Below are positions 35,790 through 48,481 of a DNA stretch of 64,000 bases, piece after piece. The notes under the pieces were generated by a model. The model saw only the letters and a list, made by a program, of their open reading frames with translations, was not told where the DNA came from and did no database searches. The stretch comes from Albula goreensis (taxonomy: Eukaryota > Chordata > Actinopteri > Albuliformes > Albulidae). Position 1 is the stretch's first letter. The number at the start of each line of letters is the position of its first letter. Where the stretch lies: assembly GCA_022829145.1 (NCBI GenBank), contig CM040741.1:49181180-49245179 (forward strand). Reading direction: 5' to 3'. The position numbers were made by a program, and so were the translations under genes.

Positions 35790-36970
35790 CAGTGTTAATT
35801 TGTTCTCTACAAACAGTGAAAATAGTTAATAAATAATCAATATGATCTTTTGGTATGCGAAGTTTGTGAGGAGGAAAACGATAGATAATGTTTATGAATT
35901 TTGTGTAGTTGTTGTTTGTACTGACAAACAACAGTCATATTGAAACTGAAAATCACTGAACCATAAAACTGATTTAAGATTATAACATTTATGAGCAAAC
36001 TTTTATCACTTTTTATCATGCACAACTCATTTGGCACATCGAGGGATGACCAAATACAATTTTAAAGTTACGTCTGTAGAGAAAACACGCTTGGTTTAAT
36101 TTGTAAATGTATTTAGAAAAATCAAACGTTTAATCCCAGTAATTCATTTGATTCAGCATCACCCAACTGCAAGTTTTGTTGGAATTTAAATTGCTGTACA
36201 ATTTTGTGTATATATTTTTTATACTTATGTATCACTGATACTGAAGCCTATCACCTATTTTCTTTTAGAAAACAAAAATCTAATATCTGTTCGCTTCAAT
36301 AACGCTTTCTGGCATCATGGCTATTGCCATCTGGTCCCATAAGAACACCTCTTAAAACAATTCAAAATTATTAAATTCATTGTGAAAGTCCAGGTTGCAA
36401 AGCATATAAATAGTAATATATGTTAACCAGGCCTGTCCCAAATCCAGAAAAAATGTTAATATTCAAACAACTGAACCTAATAACCCCTTTAATTGGGCTG
36501 AGTTAACTGAGGGGATGATAACTTTTTCTTAGACCGGATTGCATGTTTGCACACTTTCTTCTTTTGGATAGCATGACTCTGACTGTGCTTCTGTGGAACC
36601 CACAAAGTTTGTTGATTGAACATAAGTCATGCACTTGATAAGCAGTCAGAGAAAGAAGCAGAGCAGAGGAGAAAAATGACAGATACAGAATTAAGAATTT
36701 TCAAGTTTTAGTTTGTTTTCCACAAACAGAGTAAAACGAATTGAGAAACTGTCAAAATAATATTTTGCCTAAGCTTTAGGAAAAGCATGTGTTCACCAAA
36801 AGTATTCTGTCAAATGCTGATGGACTCCATTGTATCTCATTCATTTTTACAGACTGAGATAAGTTTTATATTTCTGAACTTTGTGCAGTAGTTGTTTGAT
36901 GAAACAGCAGTCATATTGAAACACGAAGCCACACTGAAGAGCCATGAATTGTATTGATAAATACATTTTA
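35790..36970. repeat. Two diverged direct copies of a non-coding segment, about 0.95 kb apart
   Basis: Copy A (about 35793-36010) contains TTTGTTCTCTACAAACAGTG, then GATAATGTTTATGAATTTTG, then AACAGTCATATTGAAAC. Copy B (about 36708-36970) contains TTTGTTTTCCACAAACAGAG, then GATAAGTTTTATATTTCTGA, then AGCAGTCATATTGAAAC. Order and spacing are similar. Neither is coding. Confidence 0.6.
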
Positions 36971-38943
36971 CAAATATATATATAAATTTTTTTCTCGGCT
37001 CAAATAGTTTAGCCATGTTAAGTGTCTTTTTTTATGTTTAATTACTTGTCTTTCCTCCAGTTAACTCATCATCGCACACAGTTTTGACCAACTGGAACTC
37101 ATGATACATGCTGACACTGCTTTTTATGTGCTGAACTTTTCCTGCTACCTGAACAGTAGCCATTATTCACATTTGATGAAAAGTAAAACTGTCTTACTTT
37201 GTCATAACAGTGGCACCCTTTGCTTACATATGGAGGAATGAAGGGTGAATGGAGAAAGAACAATGGACAGAGATTAAGAAGGAAGTAGGGTGAATGAACT
37301 TGTGAGAAGGACTTACGTAGTTATAAAAATCTGCATTGACAGCAGAAGAGTGGTACCATCTGTGTGCTACTCTGATGTCGCCAAGTTTGATGGAAACTGT
37401 TTAAGTTCTCCAGAGCTGCACTGTTACAGAAAATGCACAGGAAAGAGGGGGCATGGGGATTGAGAATGTTACATAGAGAGTTGCATCCATATTGTGTTTG
37501 TATTTTTTTATCATATCTGCATACAATTGGAATGCTATATATTTTATGTAGACATAATGCAAAAGACAAAAGATAAAACAAATGAAAACATTTGTGTCTG
37601 CAAAGTGGTATTAAACTTAATAAATGTACAATTTGCTGTGTAAATGTCCTGTCCATAGCACCATGCTCATACATTGCAGTCAGGGAAATTGAGGCAATGC
37701 GGAAGAATAATAAGTGGTTGCTTTTCTTGTGTAAAAAATGACAATATGTTAAGGTTGTCTTTGTAATGCAAATTACTATAGTCCAGGACAGCTTAACACA
37801 AATGACATTACTCTATCATTTTGCACTCACATTCACTGAACTTGCACCAGGGAATGTAAAACTATAACACCCATTAACATTAACATAATTGTGACATCAG
37901 CTAATGCAATTTGCTGAAATGACCACTGGGTGTCTCTCTGTCCTCAATAACTTTGAGTGCTAAAAAAATAGACAGGACATAAGTTTTTTTAAGAACCAAA
38001 TGTAAACACAATAAGACATCAATATCAACAAATTATTTAATATGTTGCTCAGCAAAAACCATAAAACTTTAAGCCTACGGAGTAGGCAGACAGATGCAGT
38101 CAATGATACATCCACCACAGCAAAATAGTTTAAATCATGAATGGTATATTTTTTACAGATTCACCCATATACTTCATACAATGTCCACATATTCAAAAAA
38201 ATATTCCTTGGACAGATTTGTTCAATCGCATATGCTAGACCATTGTGTAAATTCTATCACATCCCTGAGTAGCACATCCAACTTAACACATGTATGCATT
38301 CAAGTCAGTCAGCAAACATAAATTTACCAAATTTTGCAACCTCACACCTCTGGTCATAGGAGTTTGGCTATGACTCATATCAAGTACCCTGAATCCTGCA
38401 TCCTGTAGCCTTTAAAAAATGGCTTCTCTCTCTACGTTCTCAAAAGATCATTGGCCCACCACTGTCCAGTAAGAATAGTGTCTCTCTACTAGCAGCCAAT
38501 AAGGAGAAGGTGTAAAGGTAGGTCCAGTCAATTTCCATTAAAAAGAAAAACTAGGATTCTTTACCTAGAAGGTGTTCCCCCTGTAATTATAAACCCAAGG
38601 AAAAGGTGTGAAAATGCATTTGCTTAAGGAGGCTACTGTAGCAGCAGCACTCATCTGGCAAGCTACCAACATGTGGATGGATTAGTGTTACCTGTCCCAC
38701 TTCAGAGCAAAAGGTGGAGCTAAAGGAATTCATGGTTTTTCCCAACCTAAAAATCCCAGAGGATTTAGAAAGGAAGGGGAACCACACTGCTCATGCTCAC
38801 ACTGCTGTCTCACCTGGAGAATTCTACTACGGTGAGGGACGCCCCTGCAGACTCCAGACAAACAGAGAGCGAGAACGAGAAAGAATGAAAGCCTATTGAA
38901 AGCACAAAAAAGAGCTGAAGATCAAAGTGTGCCCACCCCTGAA

Positions 38944-40828
38944 ATGGATGCCAACATGCTGGAATCCCTCCTGCTCCACAGTGGTCCAGGACAGCCTGCC
39001 CTGGACATGAAGGCACCCATGTGCCCATACCCCCCTCAGAGACCCTTCTACAGACTGGGTCCGGGTGCCTCAGACAGCGCCTCACTGCAGGCCGCTGTGC
39101 CCTTCCCTGTCGGAGGGGTTCTTGGCACCCCAACCTCTGCCAGTCTCCTCCCTGCTTGTCCCACAGTGGGAGGCTTTGGGCTCACAACCCCCTCAGGAAT
39201 ATTCTACACGAGGGATTGCACCCCATCACAGGCTGGTCTGTCAAAGTACAATCCAGAGCCTGCAGGAAGGGGCTGGAGCCCAGGGTTCGAGTGGAAAGGA
39301 GGCGGTCCACAGTGCAGCATTGGTGAGTCAGCTCCCTGTTCTGTTCTGTCAGCTATGCTCTTGCACAATTACTGGTGTTCAGTAAATAATAATAATCAAA
39401 TAATCATTTTTTGCTGTACATTCAAAGCAGTTTCCATAAAAGGACAGCAGAAACAAGCAGAATATTGCCAGGGAAATGTTGTTCAGTGAAGCAACCAGAC
39501 ATCAATACCATTCATTGCTCATGCTTTAGACTGAGATTGACAATGACTGATCATTCAATTAACCAGTATGGCTGTGGAATATGATGAATATGATGATGAG
39601 CATGGCTGTTATTGTTATGGAAATAAATCAATGTGTCTGTAGAGGTCGTTGAAACATTTTTGAATATGCATTAAACATGCTGAAGGAGTCATTATCCATC
39701 AAAAAATTAAAGGAATTAATTACACACTAGTCACATTTATTACTATTTAAGGACAGTAAAGAATTATTGTTCTTCATGGAGCACTGTTCTTACCAATGCT
39801 GTCTGATTTGAATATGTGCTCTTGGTGCCAAAAGCCAAGGTTTTTGATGATTATTTATGTATCAATATCATTACCAAGAGGAAAAGGTTTGCTAAACGTG
39901 ACAACACACACAGTTGTTACAAATACAGAAGGACTGGGCTTCATTGTCTTGTAACTGAGCTGGGTGCCATGTTTCTGCTCCAGATAGTGGCCATCATGGC
40001 AATGCTCCGAACAGGAAGAGGAACACCAGGCCCACCTTCAGCGGACATCAGATCTTCATCTTAGAGAAAACATTTGAGAGGACAAAATATCTGCCCAGGC
40101 CAGAGAGAGCCAAGCTGGCCTATACCCTGGGCATGAGCGAATCTCAGGTTAAGGTAAAGCAGTACACACACTCACACTCACACACACAGACATAAACATG
40201 TACATTTCCATGCAAACAAACGTATAGATATGTATATTTATTTCGGCACTCAGGCAAATGCATACTGATGCATATGTATGTACATACATGAACAGAGACA
40301 CATACATTCATACACTCACATTCATATGCACTCGCACACACATACAAACACATACATGCTCACATACAGTGTGCACAACATGCACAGAACTCACAGATAC
40401 ATATCTGCATATATTCATGTGCTCACTTAAACATACACAAAAAAATATGCACAAAATTCTCTTCAAAATCTTCAGTCTAGCCCAAATCATAAACATGCAA
40501 ATGAAAAAAGAAAATTTACACAAGTAGATAGATTTCAAAGAGGTAACTGGCCCACTCTCTGTGTAATGCAGGTTTGGTTCCAGAACAGAAGGACTAAGTG
40601 GCGTAAGAAGAGCAGCATGGAGCCCAGCTCCACGCAGGGTGGGCAGGGAGCACAGGGAGCACAGGGAGCACAGGGAGAGCAGGCTGGGGTCAGCCAGGAG
40701 AAAGAGGCTGAGGATGATGAGTATGACAAGCCCCTGAACCCCGATTACGACGACGAGAAGATCCAGCTCCTGCTGCGTAAACACCACCGAGCCTTCTCTG
40801 TGCTGCGAGTGGGACCACACTACCTCTG

Positions 40829-40829
<1 letters not shown>
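38944..40829 (+). CDS. nkx6.3: Homeobox protein Nkx-6.3, complete
   Basis: NK-family transcription factor; in mammals it acts in gastric/duodenal endocrine differentiation and the caudal hindbrain. Three exons: 38944-39322, 39984-40153 and 40572-40829 (junctions G|GTGAGT/CTCCAG and AAG|GTAAAG/TGCAG, phases 1 and 0), giving 268 residues (human 265). The start [14 protein letters not shown] with [19 protein letters not shown] matches human MDANLQGTFLLNN...EMKAPVCQYSVQNSFYKL. The upstream in-frame ATG at 38896 is not favoured. The homeodomain is at about residues 138-197 (W48 F49 Q50 N51 intact). The acidic tail [20 protein letters not shown] and LLRKH is typical of NKX6 proteins. A short [10 protein letters not shown] repeat lies between them. 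Oddities: the eh1/TN motif is not recognisable, and the homeodomain carries several unusual substitutions. Confidence 0.94.
39984..40153 (+). CDS. nkx6.3: nkx6.3 exon 2: first two homeodomain helices
   Basis: Encodes [20 protein letters not shown], then [20 protein letters not shown] and [17 protein letters not shown]. The exon border falls between homeodomain residues 46 and 47, inside the recognition helix, as in other NKX6 genes. Compared with the usual NKX6 sequence it has N for H, S for T, I for A, R for Q and PR for AG in the loop. Confidence 0.93.
40572..40829 (+). CDS. nkx6.3: nkx6.3 exon 3: recognition helix and C-terminal tail
   Basis: Begins [20 protein letters not shown], then a [14 protein letters not shown] repeat, then the conserved acidic C-terminus ending [15 protein letters not shown] (human FSVLSLGAHSV). 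Confidence 0.94.

Positions 40830-40854
<25 letters not shown>
40830..40854. repeat. (CA)n directly after the nkx6.3 stop codon
   Basis: A CA array begins immediately downstream of the TGA and forms the start of the 3' UTR. Confidence 0.95.
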
Positions 40855-40861
<7 letters not shown>

Positions 40862-41012
40862 AAGCTGTATTCAGAACCAGGTTGAAGAGGATCCTGGTTA
40901 ACTCACTGAGACTGCATTGTAAATTTGTAACTATTACCACAAGGCAATACATCCTTCAATTACTGTAATAATTTATGTCATCAAATTATTGTAAACGACT
41001 ATTTTAATGTTT

Positions 41013-41018
41013 AATAAA
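41013..41018 (+). terminator. Polyadenylation signal of nkx6.3
   Basis: Canonical AATAAA about 185 bp after the stop codon, followed by a TG-rich stretch (AGTGTTTCTATGATGTGCTT). A short 3' UTR is implied. Confidence 0.65.
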
Positions 41019-41044
41019 ATATGAAGTGTTTCTATGATGTGCTT

Positions 41045-44000
41045 GATCATTGAGTTACATCTCTGTCTTGGTTGAAAACTTTAGATGGAGATAAATGATG
41101 CTGGTCTTCCTCATCCCTGACAACATGATTAGATGAAATTGTCACAGGTCATTCTCAAAATGCTATTTCTACATAAAATTAAAAAAATGAAAATGGCTGA
41201 GGTAACCACCTTACAATTGTTGATTCTCATTAGAATAACCAATCATTTTTCCGGTCAGCTGGATGTCTCTCAAATGTTATTTAACAGTCACATCGCATGA
41301 ACAGTTTTAAAAAGTTTGTAAATCCCAATCAAAAAGAGCACAGAACCAACTCTGACTCAGACTCAGCTCAGGCAGTAGTGGGTGTCTATCAGGCATACAC
41401 AGATATGAAGGGCGAGGATTGAATAGAACAAAGGCCATATCCAAGGGACTAAGCACACCCAGTGATAAAGCTGAAAACTGAGCAAACCAAATCAAGATTT
41501 CAGTATTATGCTGGAATTGAGCTGCACTTCCAAAGCACACTTACTGCACCACCTTCTTCTCATAGGAATTAAAATATGGGACATACCATTATGCACACAC
41601 TGAAAGGATGTATAAGGCCAAGAACAAAGCAAGTTGCCCCACCTGCTGAGAATGTATCATGACAAGATAGGTTAAATATGTACACTAGGCTTTCATTCAT
41701 AACATTCATATAAGATTTGTTCAGCTGTTTACACACTATAATTGAAACCGTGCACATGTAAGAGCTTCAATAGCAAGAGCTGAAGTTTGATAAGTTATCA
41801 CCTCCGGCTGAGGCCATTCACACCTCACATCACTTCAAGCTTTCCCTTGGTACAATGTAATCGGTTGTAGCTATGATACAATTCTGTATTCCTACTACTT
41901 AATTACAAGTGTAATTGCATTTACATAAAATAATAGACCCTCCAACCCAGAGGAGACTCTTTATAAACAAACACATTGGAGATATGGGTCTGAAATCTTC
42001 ATCTATCATTAATTTTGTTCCACAAGTGGAAGTAGATGTTTTGTTCAGTACTTTTCATGGAAAATTGGCATACCAAAGTGTTTCAGTGAAGAATAAAACA
42101 CTCATTCAATATTCACTTATAACTATATTCATAAAAAACACTTCTGTATTCTTAACAAGTCATTGTTTAGAAATTCAACTGAATGTGTACCATACACACA
42201 TTGAGTGTTGATAATATGTATTGTCTTTATGCAAAAATCTGACTGACCAATTGTCATTTGTTTTTATGGTGATGGTTTATTTTGCAATGTAATCTGGAGA
42301 CGTTTTAAATTTATTAGAAGGAAAAAAATACATATGTTCAAGAATTGGCCTATGCTTGGCTTCTGCTCCAATCCTAGCTCTGAAATGGCCCAGGGTAAAT
42401 GGTTAATAAAAAAATAATAAAATTGATCCAGCCCCCTGTTTACATTACCAGAAAGCTTACCTTCTCCACCTCCTACACACTTGACACATACACATAAATT
42501 TGACTAAGTGGAATTTTTTTAATTGTTTCACCCCTCCGTGTCACAGCACACAGATTTGACAGAATGGTGCCCAGTGCCAAACAGGAATTAATGTACTCAA
42601 CTTCAGTTCTTCAGTTCAAGTGCATGACAGCTGTACTAATGTATTAGCCCAAGCCTGTGATCATTTCAGAATCCATTAAAGTTTTGTGGTCATGAGCATA
42701 CTTTTATACACTCATACAGTGTTTGTTTAGGTGTGAAACTAGTCAATATGCAAACATATACTACACCTTTAAAATGAACAATGCACGATGGCATATGAAA
42801 TGCTGATATGAAGTATAATTATGATAAAAGACTGCAACAACAGTGATTATGTCTTTGTACAAACATTTTCAGTGCTTATGTATGACTGTGTGTACACAGG
42901 CATTTTTATCAAAGGAACGTGGTCACACATTTTACATTTGTACAATAGAGCATGATACTACAAATGCAGACACACAATGATTTTGTTTTAGCTTTTTGGC
43001 ACAAACATTTCTGACAACAAAGTCTGACACGCAAAGGGAACTTGTGAGATTTCTTAATGTGTCCTGAAACATCAGGATTGATACACAACTTTTGAGTCTT
43101 GCACAACTAGGTATGGAGACTGGCAAATGAGAAATTGTATTATAATACAATTATTGTATATGTATTGTAATAATAATCTCATTTGTAATTGTGTTTGTTG
43201 TGTTCATATCTCACATACCCTTGCTTGCTCCAATTTGCATATAATATTTCACAGCAGACTCTTTCAGGATGAGATATAGAAACTTCATAGTTATATAAAT
43301 ATTAAGAAGCAATTATGTCACTAAAAAAAGTTGTATATACATTTATCATATATTGATACATTAAATATTTGTACCAATACATTTGTAAGAGCATGTGTTA
43401 CCAGCCTAGGCCCTAGGGGAACCTGGGGCAGGTACACACTCCTCAAAAGGGAGAAGCAGCCACGTTAGTTATGTTACTTCTATGGCAATTTTTCATTTTG
43501 ACAGTTCCATCCGTTAGTCTTATAAAACGTAATTAAACAGTTCCAACTCATTTAGTTTTCTGTTTAGTTACTCCATAGTTTTCCCTTTTCTCATTTCTAT
43601 TCGTATTCTAACAAAGTAACTACATAACACTGTTTTTTCCCTGCAAGTTTCGCCAGATGCAGGCAAACACTGACTACTCTCAGCTAACTTGCGAATATTT
43701 ATCTATATATACTACAGAAATGTTAACATAAATTAACATTTCTAAACATGACAAAATATTTTTTGTCCCTACACAAACTTAAAAACAGGTATGCTATCAC
43801 TGCAGTCTATTTAGACCCAAAACATTGATTAGAAAAGGATATATTCTCTACAAGAAGGCAGAGAAACGGCCACGTCAGTGCGTTATGACAGTTCTGTGGC
43901 AATTTTTAATTTTGCCAGGCCTGAGAAATTGCTCAGAGACTGACGCCAACAACCAAGCACAGCGACGCCACTTCGGGATATGGAGCGAAACATCCAGAGG

Positions 44001-47000
44001 ATCACTATTAAAAAGTATTTGTCAATAGACTTGTTTTATTTTATAATTTATTTTAATAATAATAATAATAATGGGGAGCCAACTTTTGACCTTGCTACAG
44101 AGGCTACTTCTCCACCCTCTACACATGCAATCCCACACTTAATTTTTGTTTTGTGTACTGATGTGAAGATTCTATTCTATTCTAATTTGTGGCATGGCCA
44201 TATTTAACAGAAATTTGTAGGGAATATATTAAAAAGGATTTGATTAATTTTAAGGAAAATTGTAGACTAAAAAAAACAGCATACTCAGTCTGAGTTTGAG
44301 ATTTTTAGAACTAGGAAAAGTGGGTATTTTCAGGAAGGCATACCCTCAATTTTCAGTGACTGGCTGGAATACAAACACATTCAACCTGATTTTAACTCCA
44401 GTGTGTGCCATGACTCTTTGTAAAACCTGGCACTATCATGATGAAATTTTATCTTAAATTCAATGAAATACTGAAATACTGGGATGGGAAAGCAACACTA
44501 TGCATTAAAACGCAACACTTACCAATCATTTTCAGGTATGAGGAATCTGAGTCTACACCCTGGCTACAGGCGTATGAGAGTAATAATTTTTAAAAAAATG
44601 GTCCTACCCTGCAGTTCACCCTAAGTACATGAAGAAAGGCAAACTAACTGGCAATTACTGACAATATTAGAAATGTAAAATGGTTATTTAAAAAGAAAAC
44701 ATTTTTCAGTTTAATATTCAATTTCTGAGCATTAGATATAGAACAGCGGTTATTATTTACTCTGCAGAGTGATTTCATCTCTTATCTGTTTACTTTGGTG
44801 TGCACTGCTTCATTTGGCGAAGATGACACGTGCCAATTGCTTTCATTTCGAAGGAACTTTCTCAGGGCCAGGTTATTGCAAGAACTCTTGTTTCCTTAAT
44901 CTTTAGCAAAACCTCTAAAACAGAACTTCACTAACTCGCAACCTCACATTATCAAATAGGTTGTAACTAGCATTGTCTCCTTTCTCAAGCTCAAGTAAAA
45001 GTTCATTTGACATTGTCATCAGCCATTTTAGTAGTGATAAAAACCCAGTGTGCAAATTCAGAGAAGCCCTGTAACATCATTGAACTTTCAAATTTTTCAA
45101 AGAAGCTTGCAGTTTCCCAAACTGATTTACTGTGTCTGAATTTCTCAACTGCTTCTGCAGAACACATAGTGACATAACCAACACTGCAGAAGTGTGTCAT
45201 GGGGAATAATCATGGGGAACCTGACTTCCCTCAAAGGAGAAAAAGTTGAATGACCTGCTGTCACCGTTAACTGTTCTCCTGATCCTATTATACACTCCTC
45301 TAGAACCTCCAGGTAAGATGGCTTTGAAACAATTATACAACCTCAACAGCACACAATACAATGCTGCCACCTGCTGGATAGACAAGTGTAGCATGTACAT
45401 AAATTGGCTTCAAACAGCATGAGTGTAACTCTGTCCTTAAAATAAAAAAGGCAAGTAAGAAAAAAATGACTATTATATATTGCTTTATTTAAAATTTTAC
45501 AAAGAAAATATAAAAAATAGTTAAAACATCAATAACAGCAACAGAAGGAACAACCCCACATTCAATCATCACATTGTAATTTCCAGTCTGTACAAAATAT
45601 AATTTTTCATTATAGCTGACAAAGTTAATATGTGATATATTCAAAATATTTCATACTGTAAATATAGAGCATAAATGTATCCTTAATTTTACATATATCA
45701 TTCTTGCATAAAAGTATTGAAAAATTGGGTTTAGTAACTCTTAAAAAATGAAAAACTTAACAGTTAACCGAATACAGTCCTAATGGATCCAAGAGATGTA
45801 ATCTTTCTAATGCTTTGCCTATATTGCATAAAAGCTTGTTTTATTGCCAATACAGTAATGGTAGCACAGAAACTTCACAGAATAATCTTACAGTAATATA
45901 CCTTCTATGGAAAGAACAGGTTTTTTACAGCCTGATACCAGTCTTATGCAAAAGCCAAAACCATTGGGACACCAAAATCAGACTGTACAAACCATCCCCT
46001 TAACCAACAAGATGAAGTTATTGTGTGAATGTACCCTACAACCTCTAAACATACTCACAAGCAGGAAATATGCGACAGTATGTAAAAATTAAAACATTAC
46101 AGTTGAATTGTTATACGCTAGCTTTCCTTTGTGGCATAAATGTGCAGAAGGGTGAGTGAAGCTTTGTGAACCCAAAATGAATGGCATTACCATTTTCTAT
46201 CACTGACTAAATGCAACAGCATGAAAAACAGCCTTTTGTTATGGACAGCATATAAAAACATTCCACTGGTTTATACAATTGAGTGACACAATGCAAGCCT
46301 GTGATAGCCCCGCCCTCCATGGGGCACAGGACACTTCAGCCATCCCTTTTTACTCCTTCATAATTAAAGCTCTCTCCTCTGGGTGGTGCCAGAGCTGGGC
46401 AGTACTCACATGCCCTCATTTTTAGTTTGCATTGAATTTCCATGCCAGTGGAACAATAAAATAATAAGTTTATCAGCTAAATTACTGCTGACCTGAGGAT
46501 TGGATCTGTGATTGGATGATTTTAACAGGAACACCACAGAGCTCTTCTGGACTCCTGCTTTCTGGCCGGTGCCCTCGATTTGATGTTATTATAAATGCAG
46601 TAGGTGCTTGGGTTGTGCTGGAGAAAGAGTGTGAAATCATGGACCACATCTCACAAACGAGTACAGTCAGCAGCTCTGGAGTCATCTTGCGTCCAGTCGC
46701 ATTATGACATTTCAACCCTGTGCGCAGAACGGTCAGCCCTCACTTGGATTCGCCCATTTTGAAGGTTTTGAAACATGGTCAGTTCTGAGGGCAGGGGGAA
46801 AAAGCACAAAGTTAAACAAAATGGCAGATTATTTACAATAATATCAGAAGTTCACACAAGTGACTTTGGTTTGAATGAGACTCAAGATGACAAGTTGTGT
46901 ACTCGATAGGCCAGATGACATTTCCTAACATTTTGTTAACAGCGCTAACAGAGGGTAGGATATATGGAATACTACACATACACATACCGAGCAATGGGGG

Positions 47001-47995
47001 AAAGTCCAATCAGGAGTGTACATGATCACAGGTAACGAGATACATGTCATGACAGAATTAGGAAACTCTTGACTGATATTTCATATCTCTTTACTCCCCA
47101 GATTATGTTTCCAAATAATACAAAACCAATGAGATTCTTTGCTGCACTCATGGGGGCCAACGTCAAGAAACATATGAAGAACAATTAACAGAATTAGTAT
47201 CATCTTCATCGAAAAAAAGGATTTTATACATTAGAGGATCATGTTTATTTTGTTTAAACCACACATCTCATAGTGTTTATTCAACATAACGTACTTTCCA
47301 GTGAAATCTGTCTGTCTTATGTATACTGACACCTAGATGTGACCATCGGTTCCTAATCAGAAGGCCTAACCCCACATTCACATTTACTTATTAATATTTT
47401 CACAGCAGACTTATGTTTAAGAAGCCAATTCAAGCCCAAATCACCAATTTCTTTTTGGAGAGAAAACACAAAAACAACAAGTCTGAGCTTCTACTTGAGC
47501 GAGTCTTTAAGTAATGATTCATTCCAAAGACATCTGCATTCCTTCTCACTTTGAGACAGGCACATGAAAAATAGCAACACTTAACCATTATTTTCAGCAT
47601 TTTTCAATGAATATTTATAACAAAGAATAGTAATTTCAGGGTCTTTGCTTCTGCTTGTTAACTTTTTTCATGCAGTAATAACTGTGGAAACAAGCATGAA
47701 GGTGCAATTTACTTCTAAATGAACTCTGCATTGTTGTGTTCACAGGACTCAAATTAAAACAATTTCTCATCTATTTTGAAACTCATACTAAGGGCCTTTG
47801 GCTCATGTGAGTGAGACAGAATGCATGTGTGGATGTGGGCTCTGCACTGAAATATGGCCATGTAAGGATAAGTGCTGACAGTGTCCGGGCCTGCCTTAAG
47901 TCTATGTCCGTAACACTAACATTGCTACCAGAAAACGTTTTAGAAGCAGAAAAGAGACAAAGCTGTAACTAAGACACACCTGTGAATTTGTGCTG
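41045..47995. other. Region between nkx6.3 and igsf9 (convergent genes)
   Basis: No coding exon was recognised. The right part (about 45480-47995) probably includes the 3' UTR of igsf9. Minus-strand AATAAA candidates (TTTATT on the plus strand) lie at 47244-47249 and 45484-45489. Two diverged copies of a segment of about 60 bp occur at 43449-43505 and 43856-43919. The stretch 44700-45000 is richer in unique sequence and may be regulatory. Confidence 0.5.
43449..43919. repeat. Two diverged copies of a segment of about 60 bp
   Basis: Copy 1 (43449-43505) has AGCAGCCACGTTAGTTATGT and TATGGCAATTTTTCATTTTG. Copy 2 (43856-43919) has AAACGGCCACGTCAGTGCGT and TGTGGCAATTTTTAATTTTG. They are about 410 bp apart in direct orientation. 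Confidence 0.6.
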
Positions 47996-48481
47996 TCAGA
48001 ACAACACAGTTTCAGGTTCATGGTCCAAGCAGGGCTCTCTAGAGCAGGTAGATTCAGGAGAGAGCTGGTAATCTGCTACACAGAGTGAGCGATAGAGGGG
48101 ATCACCTGGGGGGGGGATGTGAACCACAAAGGGGTCAGAGATCGGGGCCAAGAGGGAGACATGAGTGGATGGCACATAAACACACACACACACAGGCACG
48201 CACGCATGCATGCACACACCCACACAATTTAAAAGGTATAAGAATAAGTAAAGGTATAAGAATGATAATCAAATATCTTTTTTCTGACTTACAATATGAT
48301 TGACTCTTCCATCTCACCTTTTTGATCGAAGTCTTTAAGATGTGGAAAGCCTGTCAGCCTCTCCACATCTCCCCTGATCCCCTCATGGTTTAGGCAGGTC
48401 CATGGTGCCTTCTGACCATCAGAGTCCAAGTAGAAGTCAGCCGCATCCCACTCATAATTCTCATCCACTGATGGACGTCTC
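47996..48481 (-). CDS. igsf9: igsf9 last two coding exons
   Basis: 48481-48318 encodes RRPSVDENYEWDAADFYLDS (human RRNTSVDENYEWDSEFPGD), ending with CAAAAAG|GTGAGA. 48105-47996 encodes DPLYRSLCVADYQLSP and ends HEPETVLF-stop. The hydrophobic end resembles the human HPEQATLL end and could be a PDZ ligand (here of the hydrophobic-x-hydrophobic type). The acceptor is a C-run followed by CAG. Confidence 0.85.

Larger units (their letters stand above)
33181..38943. other. Intergenic region between neurl3 and nkx6.3 (head-to-head genes)
   Basis: No gene was recognised in these 5.8 kb. The region between divergently transcribed neurl3 and nkx6.3 contains a GC-rich repeat-like block (34420-35150), two diverged copies of a sequence of about 220 bp (around 35790-36010 and 36700-36970) and AT-rich sequence. 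Open frames in it have no domain signature. It must also contain the nkx6.3 promoter, but no TATA box was identified. Confidence 0.6.

Noticed and set aside
38896..38943. Upstream in-frame ATG as the nkx6.3 start
   Set aside because: The 16 extra residues have no counterpart, while MDAN at 38944 matches the conserved NKX6-3 N-terminus.
46385..46410. Possible miR-486 near nkx6.3 (AGAGCTGGGCAGTACTCAC)
   Set aside because: Only a short partial similarity and no hairpin with the expected seed was seen.
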